NCBI RefSeq assembly: GCF_902459665.1
Contig: NZ_CABPSL010000003.1
Location: 186,001 to 250,000, forward strand
Direction: 5' to 3'
Source: Pandoraea cepalis
GTDB taxonomy: Bacteria; Pseudomonadota; Gammaproteobacteria; Burkholderiales; Burkholderiaceae
DNA: 64,000 nt
The notes under the pieces were generated by a model. It searched no databases and had not been told where the DNA came from. It saw only the letters and a program-made list of their open reading frames with translations. The translations under genes were made by a program, and so were the position numbers. Of the stretch, positions 28,224 to 37,407 are shown one piece after another (the stretch's first letter is position 1; every line of letters begins with the position of its first letter).

Positions 28224-29681
28224 GTGCCAGATACCCTACTACATTCAAGATTTTCCAACGTCGCAACGAATACCATCGACTACTGGATGAAGCCGGATTC
28301 CCCCAGACTTGATCCGGACGACGTTCTTGGCACCCTACGAGCCGCCCACTGGCTGCCCCGCTCTACCCTCCAGTTGTACCTGCATGTCCCATACTGTGCA
28401 CAAAAATGCAGTTTTTGCGCGTTCTCAGGCGGGAATTCTCTGAATTTCAAGACTGCAGAGCGCTATGCAGACCTGCTTGTGTGGCAGATGCACGCCTATC
28501 TCGACATGTGCGGAGCACGCGAAAAGAACATCGCATCGATCAATATCGGCGGCGGAAGCCCGGATTTGCTACGTGGTGCTATCAAGCGAGTCCTCAAAGC
28601 CGCTCGAGACCTGCCAGGATGTTCGGACAGGACAGAAATTTCAGTAGAATTCACGCTCTCTACCGCCGACGACACCTTCCTGGACTCGCTGATCGAATTC
28701 GGGGTGACCAAGGCGAGCTTCGGCGTGCAAGCGATTGATCCGGACATTCGTCGCTATCTTCAAATGCCAGGCGCACTGAGAAACATGGATCAGATCTGCC
28801 GAAAACTGACTGGCGACATCCCAGTCATCAACGTCGACTTGATTACGGGACTGCCCGGCCAGACGGTCACGACGGTCGCCCGCGACCTCCATCATTTCAT
28901 CGAGTACCCATTCGTGAATTCAATTAGCACCTACCTGCTCACGCCAGGCGCCGCGCCGAAGCTCGTAGCCGATACCGAAAGCCATGCAATTCCGCCCTTC
29001 CCTAGACAGTCCGAGCAAGCGTTGATGCGCTTGCATTCGTACACTTCCCTGCTACGCGACGGCTGGGTCCGCAAGGGCACGAATACGTATATGGCCCCCT
29101 CCCGTATCCCGGCTGACGTCTTGGAGCTCGTTGCAGGCAACGAGTGCATCGGTGCGCGCCGATACGAGGACTTTTTGCTAGGTTGCGGAGCGCAAGCCGT
29201 TTCCTCCGCTCCCGGCGTACGAATCGAGAACACCGTCGACATCGATGCCTGGATGACGGCCGCAGAGCAGGGCGAACATTCGCTCTGCCTCGAGAAGTGC
29301 TCACTCGAGCATCAGCGGGACATGGCGCTATGGGTTTTTCCGTTGATGGCAGACGGTCTGGATAAGGGCGAGTTTGACGCCATGCTCGCTTCCGGCGCCA
29401 TCGATCAACATCAGACCCAAACGTTCGATGCTTTCATCGAGGAGGGATTGATCATAGAAGACAGCACACGCTATCGCCTTTCCGTGATTGGCGAAGTCTT
29501 CATGGGCCACTTGGTGCGGTTGCTGAAAAAGCCAGAGGATCAAGCGGTAATCGCAGGCTACCTGGCCGAAGGTTATCAACTGGGCAAAATGCTGAACGAC
29601 AAGCGGATTCCGAGGAACAATACCGCAAACGACCGTCAACGCTTCAAGGCGATGGTCACGCTTGAGGAACGCAAGCCATGA
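28224..29681 (+). CDS. HemN/HemW-like radical SAM enzyme of unknown function
   Basis: A 485-aa radical SAM protein with HemN-family architecture. The 4Fe-4S site is CAQKCSFC (CX3CX2C, about residues 57-64) inside YLHVPYC...FSGG. The SAM-binding Gly motif is NIGGGSPDLL, and the barrel continues with GVTKASFGVQAIDP and NVDLITGLPGQT. The C-terminus (FDAFIEEGLIIEDSTRYRLSVIGEVFM) resembles the HemN C-terminal domain. The HemN-like superfamily includes coproporphyrinogen dehydrogenase, HemW, heme-opening ChuW/HutW and class C methylases; I cannot place this one. GTG at 28224 is chosen for GGAGGAG just upstream. G+C is much lower than in neighbours (33/60 and 29/60 in two lines counted, against 43/60 in pepN), suggesting acquisition. 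It overlaps the LysE exporter gene by ATGA. Confidence 0.85.
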   Translation: MPDTLLHSRFSNVATNTIDYWMKPDSPRLDPDDVLGTLRAAHWLPRSTLQLYLHVPYCAQKCSFCAFSGGNSLNFKTAERYADLLVWQMHAYLDMCGAREKNIASINIGGGSPDLLRGAIKRVLKAARDLPGCSDRTEISVEFTLSTADDTFLDSLIEFGVTKASFGVQAIDPDIRRYLQMPGALRNMDQICRKLTGDIPVINVDLITGLPGQTVTTVARDLHHFIEYPFVNSISTYLLTPGAAPKLVADTESHAIPPFPRQSEQALMRLHSYTSLLRDGWVRKGTNTYMAPSRIPADVLELVAGNECIGARRYEDFLLGCGAQAVSSAPGVRIENTVDIDAWMTAAEQGEHSLCLEKCSLEHQRDMALWVFPLMADGLDKGEFDAMLASGAIDQHQTQTFDAFIEEGLIIEDSTRYRLSVIGEVFMGHLVRLLKKPEDQAVIAGYLAEGYQLGKMLNDKRIPRNNTANDRQRFKAMVTLEERKP

Positions 29682-30289
29682 GCACCACAGCCTTCATCCT
29701 GTACTGCATGACCATCTTCACGGCGTCCATCATCCCCGGCCCGTCGATGCTGCTGGCCTTGACTCAAGGCAGCCGGTTCGGATGGGCCGCCGGGGCGATG
29801 TCGGCGCTGGGCAACGTGATTGCCTCCCTCGTACAGGGAATCGTGGCGCTACTCATCGTCGTCGAGATCGGCCAGTTGTCGAGCACGGTGCTCTGGGCAC
29901 TAAAGATCGCGGGGGCAGCCTACATCGTCTATATGGGAATCACATTGCTCAGCCTACAAGGGTTCGGCGAGCCTCCAGGCGAGGATACCGCGCCCCCTGC
30001 AGGCAACCTTACGGCACACCTGTGGAACGGTTTCGCCTTCGCCATCTTCAACCCGAAGGCACTTACGTTCTTCGCCGCCCTGTTCCCGCAGTTCGTGAGC
30101 AGCGAGCCCATTTCGACACCGGCGCTGGCCACCATCTTCCTGCCCATCGCCATCATCGCGTTTGGGTGTTTCATGCTCTACGTGACGGCCGGCAAACTGC
30201 TCATGCGCCTGCTGGGTGCCACACAGCACATCGGTAAGATATTGGGCGGCAGTATCATTCTTGCCGGGGCTGGACTGCTCCTGACCTGA
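29678..30289 (+). CDS. LysE/RhtB-family amino-acid exporter
   Basis: A 203-aa inner-membrane exporter of the LysE/RhtB type. The N-terminal family motif IIPGPSMLLALTQGSRFG (about residues 19-36) is intact, as are LKIAGAAYIVYMG and NGFAFAIFNPKALTFFAALFPQF. Six hydrophobic segments are visible. Such carriers expel amino acids or amino-acid-like molecules. The ATG overlaps the stop of the radical SAM gene by 4 bp, so the two are translationally coupled. The likely inference is that the exporter removes the radical SAM product or a toxic analogue. Confidence 0.92.
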   Translation: MSTTAFILYCMTIFTASIIPGPSMLLALTQGSRFGWAAGAMSALGNVIASLVQGIVALLIVVEIGQLSSTVLWALKIAGAAYIVYMGITLLSLQGFGEPPGEDTAPPAGNLTAHLWNGFAFAIFNPKALTFFAALFPQFVSSEPISTPALATIFLPIAIIAFGCFMLYVTAGKLLMRLLGATQHIGKILGGSIILAGAGLLLT

Positions 30290-30320
30290 CTGCCGGGCGA
30301 ACCGGCGCCGCCATGCGCAA

Positions 30321-30350
30321 CGCCGTCAACAGGCTGGCCTGTCGACGGCG
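30321..30350. terminator. Terminator-like hairpin between convergent lysE-type gene and metE
   Basis: The stem CGCCGTC / GACGGCG continues, after one mismatch, into ACAGG / CCTGT around a CTGG loop. It sits between the converging exporter and metE genes. No T-run follows on either strand, so its efficiency is uncertain. Confidence 0.45.
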
Positions 30351-30376
30351 CCGTCCTTCCCGCCTACGCAGCGCTC

Positions 30377-32677
30377 TCAAGCGGCTGCGGCTGGCGTCTG
30401 CGCCAGACGTCCCCGCACCGCGCGCGCCGCCGCCGCCATATTGACGAGCGCACCGTCGACCTGCGCCCAGTCGCGCGTCTTCAACCCGCAATCCGGGTTG
30501 ACCCACAGACGCTCGGCCGGAATGCGCGCGAGCGCGGCCTCGATCAGATGCTCCATCTCCGCCTGCGACGGCACGCGCGGCGAGTGAATGTCGTATACGC
30601 CCGGGCCAATCTCGTTCGGATACTCGAAGGCTTCGAAGGCATCCAACAGTTCCATGTCGGAGCGCGTGGTCTCGATGGAGATCACGTCGGCATCGAGCGC
30701 CGCAATCGAAGGCAGAATGTCGTGGAACTCCGAATAGCACATATGCGTATGGATCTGCGTGTCGTCGGCCACGCCCGATGAACACACGCGGAACGCGCGC
30801 ACCGCCCACGCCAGATACGACGGCCAATCGCCCTCGCGCAGCGGCAGCCCCTCGCGCAACGCGGGTTCGTCGATCTGAATCACGCGCACGCCGGCCTTTT
30901 CCAGCGCCGCCACTTCCTCGCGCAGCGCCAGCGCGATCTGCAACGCCGTGAGTTCGCGCGGCTGATCGTCGCGCACGAACGACCATTGCAGCATCGTCAC
31001 CGGGCCGGTCAGCATGCCCTTGACCGGCTTGTCCGTCAGTTGCTGCGCATAAGCGCTCCATGTGACGGTCATCGGCTCGGGCAGATACACGTCGCCATAG
31101 ATCACGGGCGGCTTCACGCAACGCGAGCCGTAGCTCTGCACCCAGCCATGCTCGGTGATCATGAAGCCCCAGAGCAGATCGCCGAAGTACTCGACCATAT
31201 CGTTGCGCTCGGCCTCGCCGTGCACCAGCACGTCGAGCCCATAGGCTTCCTGCTTTTCGATAGCCAGACGTATCTGTGCACGCATCGTCTCCAGATAGTC
31301 CAGATGCGACATGGCGCGGCGCTTGAAGTCGGCGCGTGCCGTGCGAATGGCCGCCGTCTGGGGGAACGATCCGATGGTCGTCGTCGGCAGTACGGGCAGC
31401 TTGAGCCAAGCGCGCTGCGCGTTGGCACGCGCTGGGTAGTCGGACGTGCGGCGCGCGTGCGCGTCGGTGAGCGCCGCCAGACGCTTTTGCACCATGCTGT
31501 TGTGAATGCGCGGCGACGTTCGGCGCGCGGCCTGCGCGGCGGCATCGGCGACGAAGGCGGCGCTTACGTCGGCGCTCGCGAACGCCGCAGCGTCCAGCGA
31601 GCGGCGCAGCAGCGCCACTTCAGCAAGCTTCTGCACGGCAAAGGCAAGCCAAGTGCGCACTTCCTTGTCCAGACGCCCTTCGCTCGCCAGGTCGACCGGG
31701 CAGTGCATCAGCGAGCCGCTCGACGCGACCCACAGCCGGTCCCCGAGCGCATCCGCCAACGGCACGAGCAACGCCCTCGCCTTCGCCAGATCGCAGCGCC
31801 AGACATTACGGCTATCGACCACACCCACAGACAGCACCTTCTCCTGCGGCCACTGCGCGACGAATGTGTCGAGTTGCTTCGGAGCACGCACGCCGTCGAG
31901 ATGCACCCCGGCCACAGGCAACGCCGCCAGCAGCGCCGCGTGTTCGCTGACATCGCCAAAGTACGTGGCGAGCAGCAATGATGGGGCGATGGGCGCGAGA
32001 CGGTGATACACAGACGTGAAGGCGTCGCGCCACGGCTCGGGCAGGTCGAGCGCCAGAATCGGCTCGTCGATCTGCACCCACGTCACGCCTTGCGTCTTCA
32101 GGCGCGCCAGCACCCGCTCATACTGCGTGAGCAGATCGGGCAGCAATGAGAGACGGTCGGCCAGGCCGTTCTTCTCTTTGCCCAGGTACAGCAGCGAAAG
32201 CGGGCCGAGCAACACGGGCTTGACGCTTCCGCCCTCGGCCAGCGCTTCCGCCACGTCGTCGAACAGCCACTCGGTGCCCTCGCCGAAACGCGTCTGCGGC
32301 GAGTATTCCGGCACGAGATAGTGGTAATTCGTATCGAACCACTTGGTCATTTCCATCGCGCTTTGGCCGTCATCGCCCCGCGCAGCGACGAAGTAGTCGT
32401 CGAGGCTGAGCGCTGCGGGCGCCCAGCCAAAGCGCGCCGGCAGCCCGCCGACGAGCGCCAGCGTCGAGAGCACGTGGTCGTACCAATGGAAGTCGCCGAC
32501 GGTGATCCAGTCGAGCCCCGCCTCGCGCTGCGCGCGCCGGTTGGCCGCGCGAATCTGCCGTCCGGTCTCCTGCAACGCCGTGGCGCTCATCTCGCCGCGC
32601 CAGAACGCCTCGACGGCGAATTTGAGTTCACGGTGTGCGCCGATGCGCGGCAATCCGAGTACGTGGGCCTGAGCCAT
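30377..32677 (-). CDS. metE: Cobalamin-independent methionine synthase MetE
   Basis: A 766-aa enzyme that transfers methyl from methyltetrahydrofolate-triglutamate to homocysteine. The N-terminal domain starts [16 protein letters not shown]. The C-terminal catalytic domain has [14 protein letters not shown] and [14 protein letters not shown], and zinc ligands in HTHMCYSEF (His and Cys) and [10 protein letters not shown] (Cys). The start at 32677 is chosen by its ribosome binding site (GGAAGGA) and alignment with the family N-terminus; the frame is open 18 codons further. It is divergent from metR, the expected activator, with 135 bp between start codons. No cobalamin riboswitch was recognised upstream. 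Confidence 0.96.
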   Translation of the reverse strand: MAQAHVLGLPRIGAHRELKFAVEAFWRGEMSATALQETGRQIRAANRRAQREAGLDWITVGDFHWYDHVLSTLALVGGLPARFGWAPAALSLDDYFVAARGDDGQSAMEMTKWFDTNYHYLVPEYSPQTRFGEGTEWLFDDVAEALAEGGSVKPVLLGPLSLLYLGKEKNGLADRLSLLPDLLTQYERVLARLKTQGVTWVQIDEPILALDLPEPWRDAFTSVYHRLAPIAPSLLLATYFGDVSEHAALLAALPVAGVHLDGVRAPKQLDTFVAQWPQEKVLSVGVVDSRNVWRCDLAKARALLVPLADALGDRLWVASSGSLMHCPVDLASEGRLDKEVRTWLAFAVQKLAEVALLRRSLDAAAFASADVSAAFVADAAAQAARRTSPRIHNSMVQKRLAALTDAHARRTSDYPARANAQRAWLKLPVLPTTTIGSFPQTAAIRTARADFKRRAMSHLDYLETMRAQIRLAIEKQEAYGLDVLVHGEAERNDMVEYFGDLLWGFMITEHGWVQSYGSRCVKPPVIYGDVYLPEPMTVTWSAYAQQLTDKPVKGMLTGPVTMLQWSFVRDDQPRELTALQIALALREEVAALEKAGVRVIQIDEPALREGLPLREGDWPSYLAWAVRAFRVCSSGVADDTQIHTHMCYSEFHDILPSIAALDADVISIETTRSDMELLDAFEAFEYPNEIGPGVYDIHSPRVPSQAEMEHLIEAALARIPAERLWVNPDCGLKTRDWAQVDGALVNMAAAARAVRGRLAQTPAAAA

Positions 32678-32775
32678 GGGGGTGTCCTTCCGGGAAGCGT
32701 GCGATGTTGCGAAGTCGTCGTCTGCGGGCAATGCCCGCCCAGGCTGGCAGTATCCCGGCCATCCGTGTATTATTC

Positions 32776-32787
32776 AAACGAAAGTTT
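32776..32787. promoter_or_regulatory. Candidate MetR-binding dyad between metE and metR
   Basis: A perfect inverted repeat AAAC-GAAA-GTTT lies inside an AT-rich stretch (32770-32812), 99 bp upstream of metE and 26 bp upstream of metR. It departs from the enterobacterial MetR box (TGAA-n5-TTCA), so the assignment rests mainly on location and symmetry. Confidence 0.35.
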
Positions 32788-32812
32788 TTGCCATTTATTA
32801 TTAATTTTATTC

Positions 32813-33736
32813 ATGCAACGAACTCCCATCGAACTTCGCCATCTGCAGACGTTGCTCGCGCTGCGCGATACGGGCAGCGTTTCGCGTGCGGCGTTGTGGC
32901 TGCACCTTACGCAGTCGGCGCTCTCGCATCAGATCAAGGCATTGGAGGATTTCTATGGCTTGCCGCTGTTCGTGCGCAAGTCGTCGCCGCTGGTGTTCAC
33001 CCCCGCGGGCAAGCGGCTGCTGGCGTTGGCGGAAGAAGTCGTACCGGCCGTCGACGAAGCGGGCCGCGACCTCACGCGGCTTGCGCAGGGCACCCAGGGC
33101 ACGCTGCGCATCGCGGTCGAGTGCCACACGTGTTTCGATTGGCTGATGCCCGCGATGGATGCCTTCCGGCAACGCTGGCCGGAAGTCGAACTCGATATCG
33201 TGTCGGGCTTTCATGCCGACCCCATCGGGCTGTTGCATCAGGACCGCGCCGATCTGGCGATCATTTCCGAACGTGAAGAAGGCGAGGCGGTCGATTTCCA
33301 CCCGCTGTTCCGCTTCCAGATGATGGCGCTCATGGCGAACGACCATCCGCTCGCCGGCAAACCGTATCTCGACGCCGCGGACTTCCGTGACGAAACGCTC
33401 ATCACCTATCCCGTGCCCGACGACATGCTCGATATCGTGCGTCAGGTGCTGCGTCCCGCAGGGATCGAACCGACGCGCCGTACCACCGAGTTGACGGTGG
33501 CGATTCTGCAACTGGTCGCCAGCCGGCGCGGGCTGGCTGCCCTGCCGCTGTGGGCCGTGTCGGGCTATCTCGAGCGCCGCTATGTGAGCGCGCGCCCGAT
33601 CACGCCGCAAGGGCTCACCGCGGAACTCTGGGCGGCAACGTTGCCAGCGATCACCGCGCGTCCCTATATCGGCGAATTCGTCTCGCTCATGCGCGAGACG
33701 AGCCTACTCACGCTACCGGAAATCGAATTGCTCTGA
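32813..33736 (+). CDS. metR: MetR-type LysR-family regulator
   Basis: A 307-aa LysR-type regulator. The HTH (about residues 5-65) contains GSVSRAALWLHLTQSALSHQIKALEDFYG, and CHTCFDWLMPAMDAFRQRWP in the effector domain is a MetR hallmark. MetR activates metE with homocysteine as co-inducer in studied bacteria. The gene is divergent from metE, which supports the assignment. ATG at 32813 places the HTH at the usual position; the longer frame runs back over the metE promoter and start region. Confidence 0.93.
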   Translation: MQRTPIELRHLQTLLALRDTGSVSRAALWLHLTQSALSHQIKALEDFYGLPLFVRKSSPLVFTPAGKRLLALAEEVVPAVDEAGRDLTRLAQGTQGTLRIAVECHTCFDWLMPAMDAFRQRWPEVELDIVSGFHADPIGLLHQDRADLAIISEREEGEAVDFHPLFRFQMMALMANDHPLAGKPYLDAADFRDETLITYPVPDDMLDIVRQVLRPAGIEPTRRTTELTVAILQLVASRRGLAALPLWAVSGYLERRYVSARPITPQGLTAELWAATLPAITARPYIGEFVSLMRETSLLTLPEIELL

Positions 33737-33773
33737 CACCGCGTCGCGCGGCCGATAGCCATCCGCGGTGTCA
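33734..33773. terminator. Hairpin spanning both stop codons of convergent genes
   Basis: A perfect 10-bp inverted repeat TGACACCGCG / CGCGGTGTCA with a 20-nt loop. The left arm begins with the metR stop codon TGA and the right arm ends with the complement of the methyltransferase stop codon. It could act as a shared bidirectional terminator, although no T-run is present. Confidence 0.5.
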
Positions 33774-34364
33774 GGCCGGGCGACGTACGACCAGACGGCA
33801 CACTCGCTTACCGGAACTCGCGCTGGTGACGTCTTCCTCGTGCAAGACAACGCCGCCGTGAAGGGCAGCGCGCACCACGTCGGGCGAGAAGGCGCTATAG
33901 AGCCGTCCGTCTGCGTGGCGAAGATCGTCACCTTCGGTGACACGCCATGAAACGTAAAGCACGCCCCCCGGACGCACGAGCGCCCAGAGCCGGGCGGCCG
34001 CCTGCGGCACATCATTCGCGGGCAGATGCATCAGCACCGTCTCACACACCACGTTATCGAACTGCGCCGTCACGCCCTCCAGTCCCGGGAGGTGCCCGAG
34101 GTGAAACGTCACCGACGGAAACGATTGACGCGCCAGTTCGACGAGCGCGGGCGAACTGTCGTAGCCGACCACGTCGAACCCTTGCTGCGCGAGCCAGGCG
34201 GCATCGCGTCCGTTGCCGCAGCCCACATCGATCGTGCGTCCACCGGGGACGAAATGGCGCACCAGCAGTGCGTACATGTCGTCCGGCGGCGGCTGGTTGC
34301 ACCAGTCCTCGTTGTAACGAACGGCGTTGGCCTCGTAGGCCGCTTCTGTTTGCAGATCCGTCAT
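33771..34364 (-). CDS. Class I SAM-dependent methyltransferase
   Basis: A 197-aa single-domain methyltransferase. Motif I, TIDVGCGNGRDAAWLA (about residues 43-58), binds S-adenosylmethionine; VVGYDSSPALVELA is the acidic-loop strand after it, and CETVLMHLPANDV with LVRPGGVLYVSW form the later motifs. The start at 34364 has GGAG upstream and yields MTDLQTEAAYEANA. It sits 57 bp downstream of an MFS transporter on the same strand, so the two could be cotranscribed. The substrate is unknown. Confidence 0.88.
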   Translation of the reverse strand: MTDLQTEAAYEANAVRYNEDWCNQPPPDDMYALLVRHFVPGGRTIDVGCGNGRDAAWLAQQGFDVVGYDSSPALVELARQSFPSVTFHLGHLPGLEGVTAQFDNVVCETVLMHLPANDVPQAAARLWALVRPGGVLYVSWRVTEGDDLRHADGRLYSAFSPDVVRAALHGGVVLHEEDVTSASSGKRVCRLVVRRPA

Positions 34365-34421
34365 GATCGGCGACTCCGGAAGCCAGCGGGGAATGACCGC
34401 GTCAGCGCGCGGCACTATGCC

Positions 34422-35861
34422 TTACTGCGAGATTTTCTCCAGCGCGATGTCACGCGTGCGCGGGCCCATCAGGCCAATGGCGAGCATGACGATCAGCATC
34501 GCGCAGGAGATGAACACGAACACCCCGGTCACCCCGAAATGGCGCAGCGCGGCGGCGATCAGGAACGCCGTGAAGATCGCAGAGAAGCGGCTCCACGAAT
34601 AGACGAAGCCGACGGCGCGCGCCCGGATCCCCGTGGGGAACAGTTCAGTCTGATACGCGTGATAGCTGTAAGACATGATGTTGTTCGCGAGCGTCAGGCC
34701 GATCCCCATTGCCACGAGCAGAAACGACGACGTCACCTGCGAGAACGCGATCCCACATACGATACCGATGCCGGCCGTCCACACGATGGCGTGCTTGCGC
34801 TCGACCTTGTCGGCCATCCACAGCCCGATCAGCGGACCCACGGGGGCAGCCAGCGCGATCACGCTGGCGTATGCCAGACTCGTCGTCACGGTAATTCCCT
34901 GCTTGATGAGCAGCGTCGGCACCCAGTTGGCGAAGCCGTAGAAGCCGACCGTCTGGAAGATGTTGAACAGAATCATCATGATCGCGCGCTTGCGATACGG
35001 CGGCACCCACATGTCGCGAAATGCGCCCTTCGGCACGACCCGTTCCGGTTCGCCCGGCGGCGGCAGCGGTTTGCCATACTCGCGGGCGACCTTCGCTTCG
35101 AGTTCTAACAAGACGCGGTCCGCCTCGTCGAGGCGCCCCTTCTGCGCCAGCCAGCGCGGGCTCTCCGGCAGCGCGCGGCGAATCCACCAGACGAACACCG
35201 CACCATGGGCGCCGATGAGCACCACCCAGCGCCAGCCCTCCAGGCCGAGGAACTCGCGCGGCACGAGCCAGTAGGCGAGCAGCGCGACGACCGGCACGGC
35301 GGTGAAGCCGACCGCCTGTTCGCACGCGAACGCCCGACCGCGAATCTGCTTGGGTACGAGTTCGGCAATATAGGTGCCGATCGTCACCAGCTCCACGCCG
35401 ATGCCAAGCCCCACCACGAAGCGCCAGAAGTTAAGACCCGTGGCGGTGTCCTGAAACGCCATGATGACGTTGGCCACTGTGTACCAGAGCAGCGAGCCCG
35501 TGAACACGGCGCGACGGCCGTACCGATCCGCGAGAAAGCCGCAGGCGATGGTGCCGATGAACAGACCGGTGAACAGCGCCGCGATGAAGCTCGCCACGCC
35601 CGTCATCCCGAACAATCCCGATGTCGTAGGCGTCAGGATGCCGCTTTTCACCAGCCCCGGCGCAACGTAGCCCGTGTACAGCAGGTCGTAGAGTTCGAAG
35701 AAGAAGCCCAGGCTGAGCAACACCACCAGTTTCCAGACGGTGCGCGTCGGGGGCAAACGGTCGAGGCGGGCGGAGATCTCGCCGGCGGTCAGGCGGGTTG
35801 CCGCAGCGGGGGCTTGAGCGGCGCGAGGCATGGAAGGCATTGAAGCGTCGGGGGATAGCAT
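34422..35861 (-). CDS. MFS transporter (sugar/organic-acid symporter type)
   Basis: A 479-aa major facilitator protein with twelve hydrophobic segments. The cytoplasmic motif GFLADRYGRRAVF between helices 2 and 3, and the sugar-porter-like PESPRWLAQKGRLDEA after helix 6, place it among sugar/acid:proton symporters. RARAVGFVYSWSRFSA in the second half is also typical. The start has CGGAG about 10 bp upstream. The methyltransferase gene follows closely. Substrate not predictable. Confidence 0.88.
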   Translation of the reverse strand: MLSPDASMPSMPRAAQAPAAATRLTAGEISARLDRLPPTRTVWKLVVLLSLGFFFELYDLLYTGYVAPGLVKSGILTPTTSGLFGMTGVASFIAALFTGLFIGTIACGFLADRYGRRAVFTGSLLWYTVANVIMAFQDTATGLNFWRFVVGLGIGVELVTIGTYIAELVPKQIRGRAFACEQAVGFTAVPVVALLAYWLVPREFLGLEGWRWVVLIGAHGAVFVWWIRRALPESPRWLAQKGRLDEADRVLLELEAKVAREYGKPLPPPGEPERVVPKGAFRDMWVPPYRKRAIMMILFNIFQTVGFYGFANWVPTLLIKQGITVTTSLAYASVIALAAPVGPLIGLWMADKVERKHAIVWTAGIGIVCGIAFSQVTSSFLLVAMGIGLTLANNIMSYSYHAYQTELFPTGIRARAVGFVYSWSRFSAIFTAFLIAAALRHFGVTGVFVFISCAMLIVMLAIGLMGPRTRDIALEKISQ

Positions 35862-36352
35862 GGAAATCGTCTCCGGGCCCGCTCGGTCATGGCCGAACAG
35901 ATCATTGTCCGACGCGTCCCGGCCGACCGGCTGGCAGGCAATCGCCTGACGAGCCGTGACCGGCGCATCGGATACACCATGAATCGACAGGCAAGGGGGC
36001 GAAATTGTGCCACGAATGACACCGCGCCTGTCAGCTTTGTCACGTACTACGAAAAATGGCGATATTCATCAAGTCCGCGCACCGCGCACGATGACCGGAA
36101 CGTCGGACAGGAACCGAATGCAGCCACCGAAACGAACGTCGCAGCCGGACCGTGCTCCCGAAGACAGCATAGCGGCGCGGTTTGCGCCCTGCCGTGCCGT
36201 CTTGGCAAGGCCGGCGTGACCGTTTGCGAAGTGAGGCGCGCGCGGCGGATCGCCGGTTCGGTGCGTCGGCGTGAGCCGTTGCGGGGGCGCCTCGGGCCGC
36301 CGGCGTGCCGCCGACGAGCCGATGAAAGGCCTTCGCGCGTCGCGAGTTCCCG
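35862..36352. other. Intergenic region without recognisable gene
   Basis: 491 bp between the MFS gene (starting leftward) and the 3' end of a LysR gene. The left part (about 35880-36080) should hold the MFS promoter. A long open frame crosses the right part on the minus strand, but it overlaps the LysR gene, is composed mainly of Arg, Ala and Gly, and has no domain signal. I see no RNA gene or repeat here. Confidence 0.5.
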
Positions 36353-37273
36353 TTACAGCCCGGATCCCGCCTGCCCTTGTGCGAGGAAATTCACCACGGC
36401 GGATGCCGTCGCACTCAACTGCTCGCGCGAGGGGAACACGAGCCAGAGCTGGCGATGCGCCCACTCGTCGGTCAGCGGGCGCACAACCACATCGAGCTTG
36501 CCCACGTAGAGTTGACCGACCTGCTCGGGTGCGATGGCAATGCCCAGGCCCGCATGCGCCATGCGGCACAACGCGTCGAGACTGGACACGCGAATCTTGA
36601 TCCGCAACGGCGCCCCTGCTGCGCTCGCCTGCTGGCGCAGCAACTGCGTGAGTGCACTGTTGCCTTGAAGGCCCACCAGCGTCTCGCCGGCACAGGCCGA
36701 GAACGGGATTTCGCCCGCACGCGCGGCCAGCGGATGTCCAGCGGGCAGAATCACGGCGAGGCGGTCGCGGCGGTACGGCACCATCGTGAACGCCTCGATG
36801 CCTTCGACGGCGTTGCAGATTCCGACGTCCACGGCCCGCTCGGCCACGCGCTGGAGCACTTCGTTGCTGTGCTGTTCGTCGAGCTCGACGTCCACGGCGG
36901 AAAACACTCGGCCGAACGCGGCCAGATCTTCCGGCAGGAACTGCACGATGGCCGACAGGTTCGCCGCGATGCGCACACTGCCGCGCGCACCTTCGTGGAA
37001 CTGCGACAACTCCGCCCCCAGCGATTCGATGGTGCCAAGAATGTGTTCGGCATAGCGGCGCACCGTCTCGCCCACCGGCGTGACGGTAATACCGCGCTGA
37101 TGACGCTGGATGAGCGGGAGGCCGACGATCGCCTCGATGTCGGCAATGCGCCGGCTGATCGCCGACGGCGCAATGAATTCGCGCTCGGCGGCGCGCGCCA
37201 TGCTCCGCTCCTGGCACACGGCCACGAAAAGGCGCAACGATGTAAGGTCTAGCTTGCGGAGAAGGTTTTCCAT
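36353..37273 (-). CDS. LysR-family transcriptional regulator
   Basis: A 306-aa LysR-type regulator. The HTH contains RSMARAAEREFIAPSAISRRIADIEAIVG (about residues 22-50), and the effector domain begins RGSVRIAANLSAIVQFLP. The start at 37273 (MENLLRKLDLTSLRLFV) fits the family; a longer reading from 37417 enters the pyrB leader region. It is divergent from pyrB (134 bp between start codons), but regulation of pyrB by a LysR protein is not established, so the target is unknown. Confidence 0.88.
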   Translation of the reverse strand: MENLLRKLDLTSLRLFVAVCQERSMARAAEREFIAPSAISRRIADIEAIVGLPLIQRHQRGITVTPVGETVRRYAEHILGTIESLGAELSQFHEGARGSVRIAANLSAIVQFLPEDLAAFGRVFSAVDVELDEQHSNEVLQRVAERAVDVGICNAVEGIEAFTMVPYRRDRLAVILPAGHPLAARAGEIPFSACAGETLVGLQGNSALTQLLRQQASAAGAPLRIKIRVSSLDALCRMAHAGLGIAIAPEQVGQLYVGKLDVVVRPLTDEWAHRQLWLVFPSREQLSATASAVVNFLAQGQAGSGL

Positions 37274-37407
37274 ACCCGTACGGCATACGCCGGAAATGCC
37301 GGAAACGCCCGGCTGGCGCGGCCCCGCGCGGGGCACGTCTTTTGCTGGACAAACAACGAATCGACGCCTATTATACGCATCGCGTACACCTCCCTGCCGA
37401 CCCGACC

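Noticed and set aside
32678-32812. Possible cobalamin riboswitch upstream of metE
   Set aside because: The interval is only 135 bp and lacks a recognisable B12-box motif.
36069-37352. Long minus-strand frame overlapping the LysR gene
   Set aside because: Same strand but different frame from a clear LysR gene, Arg/Ala/Gly-rich, and no family similarity.
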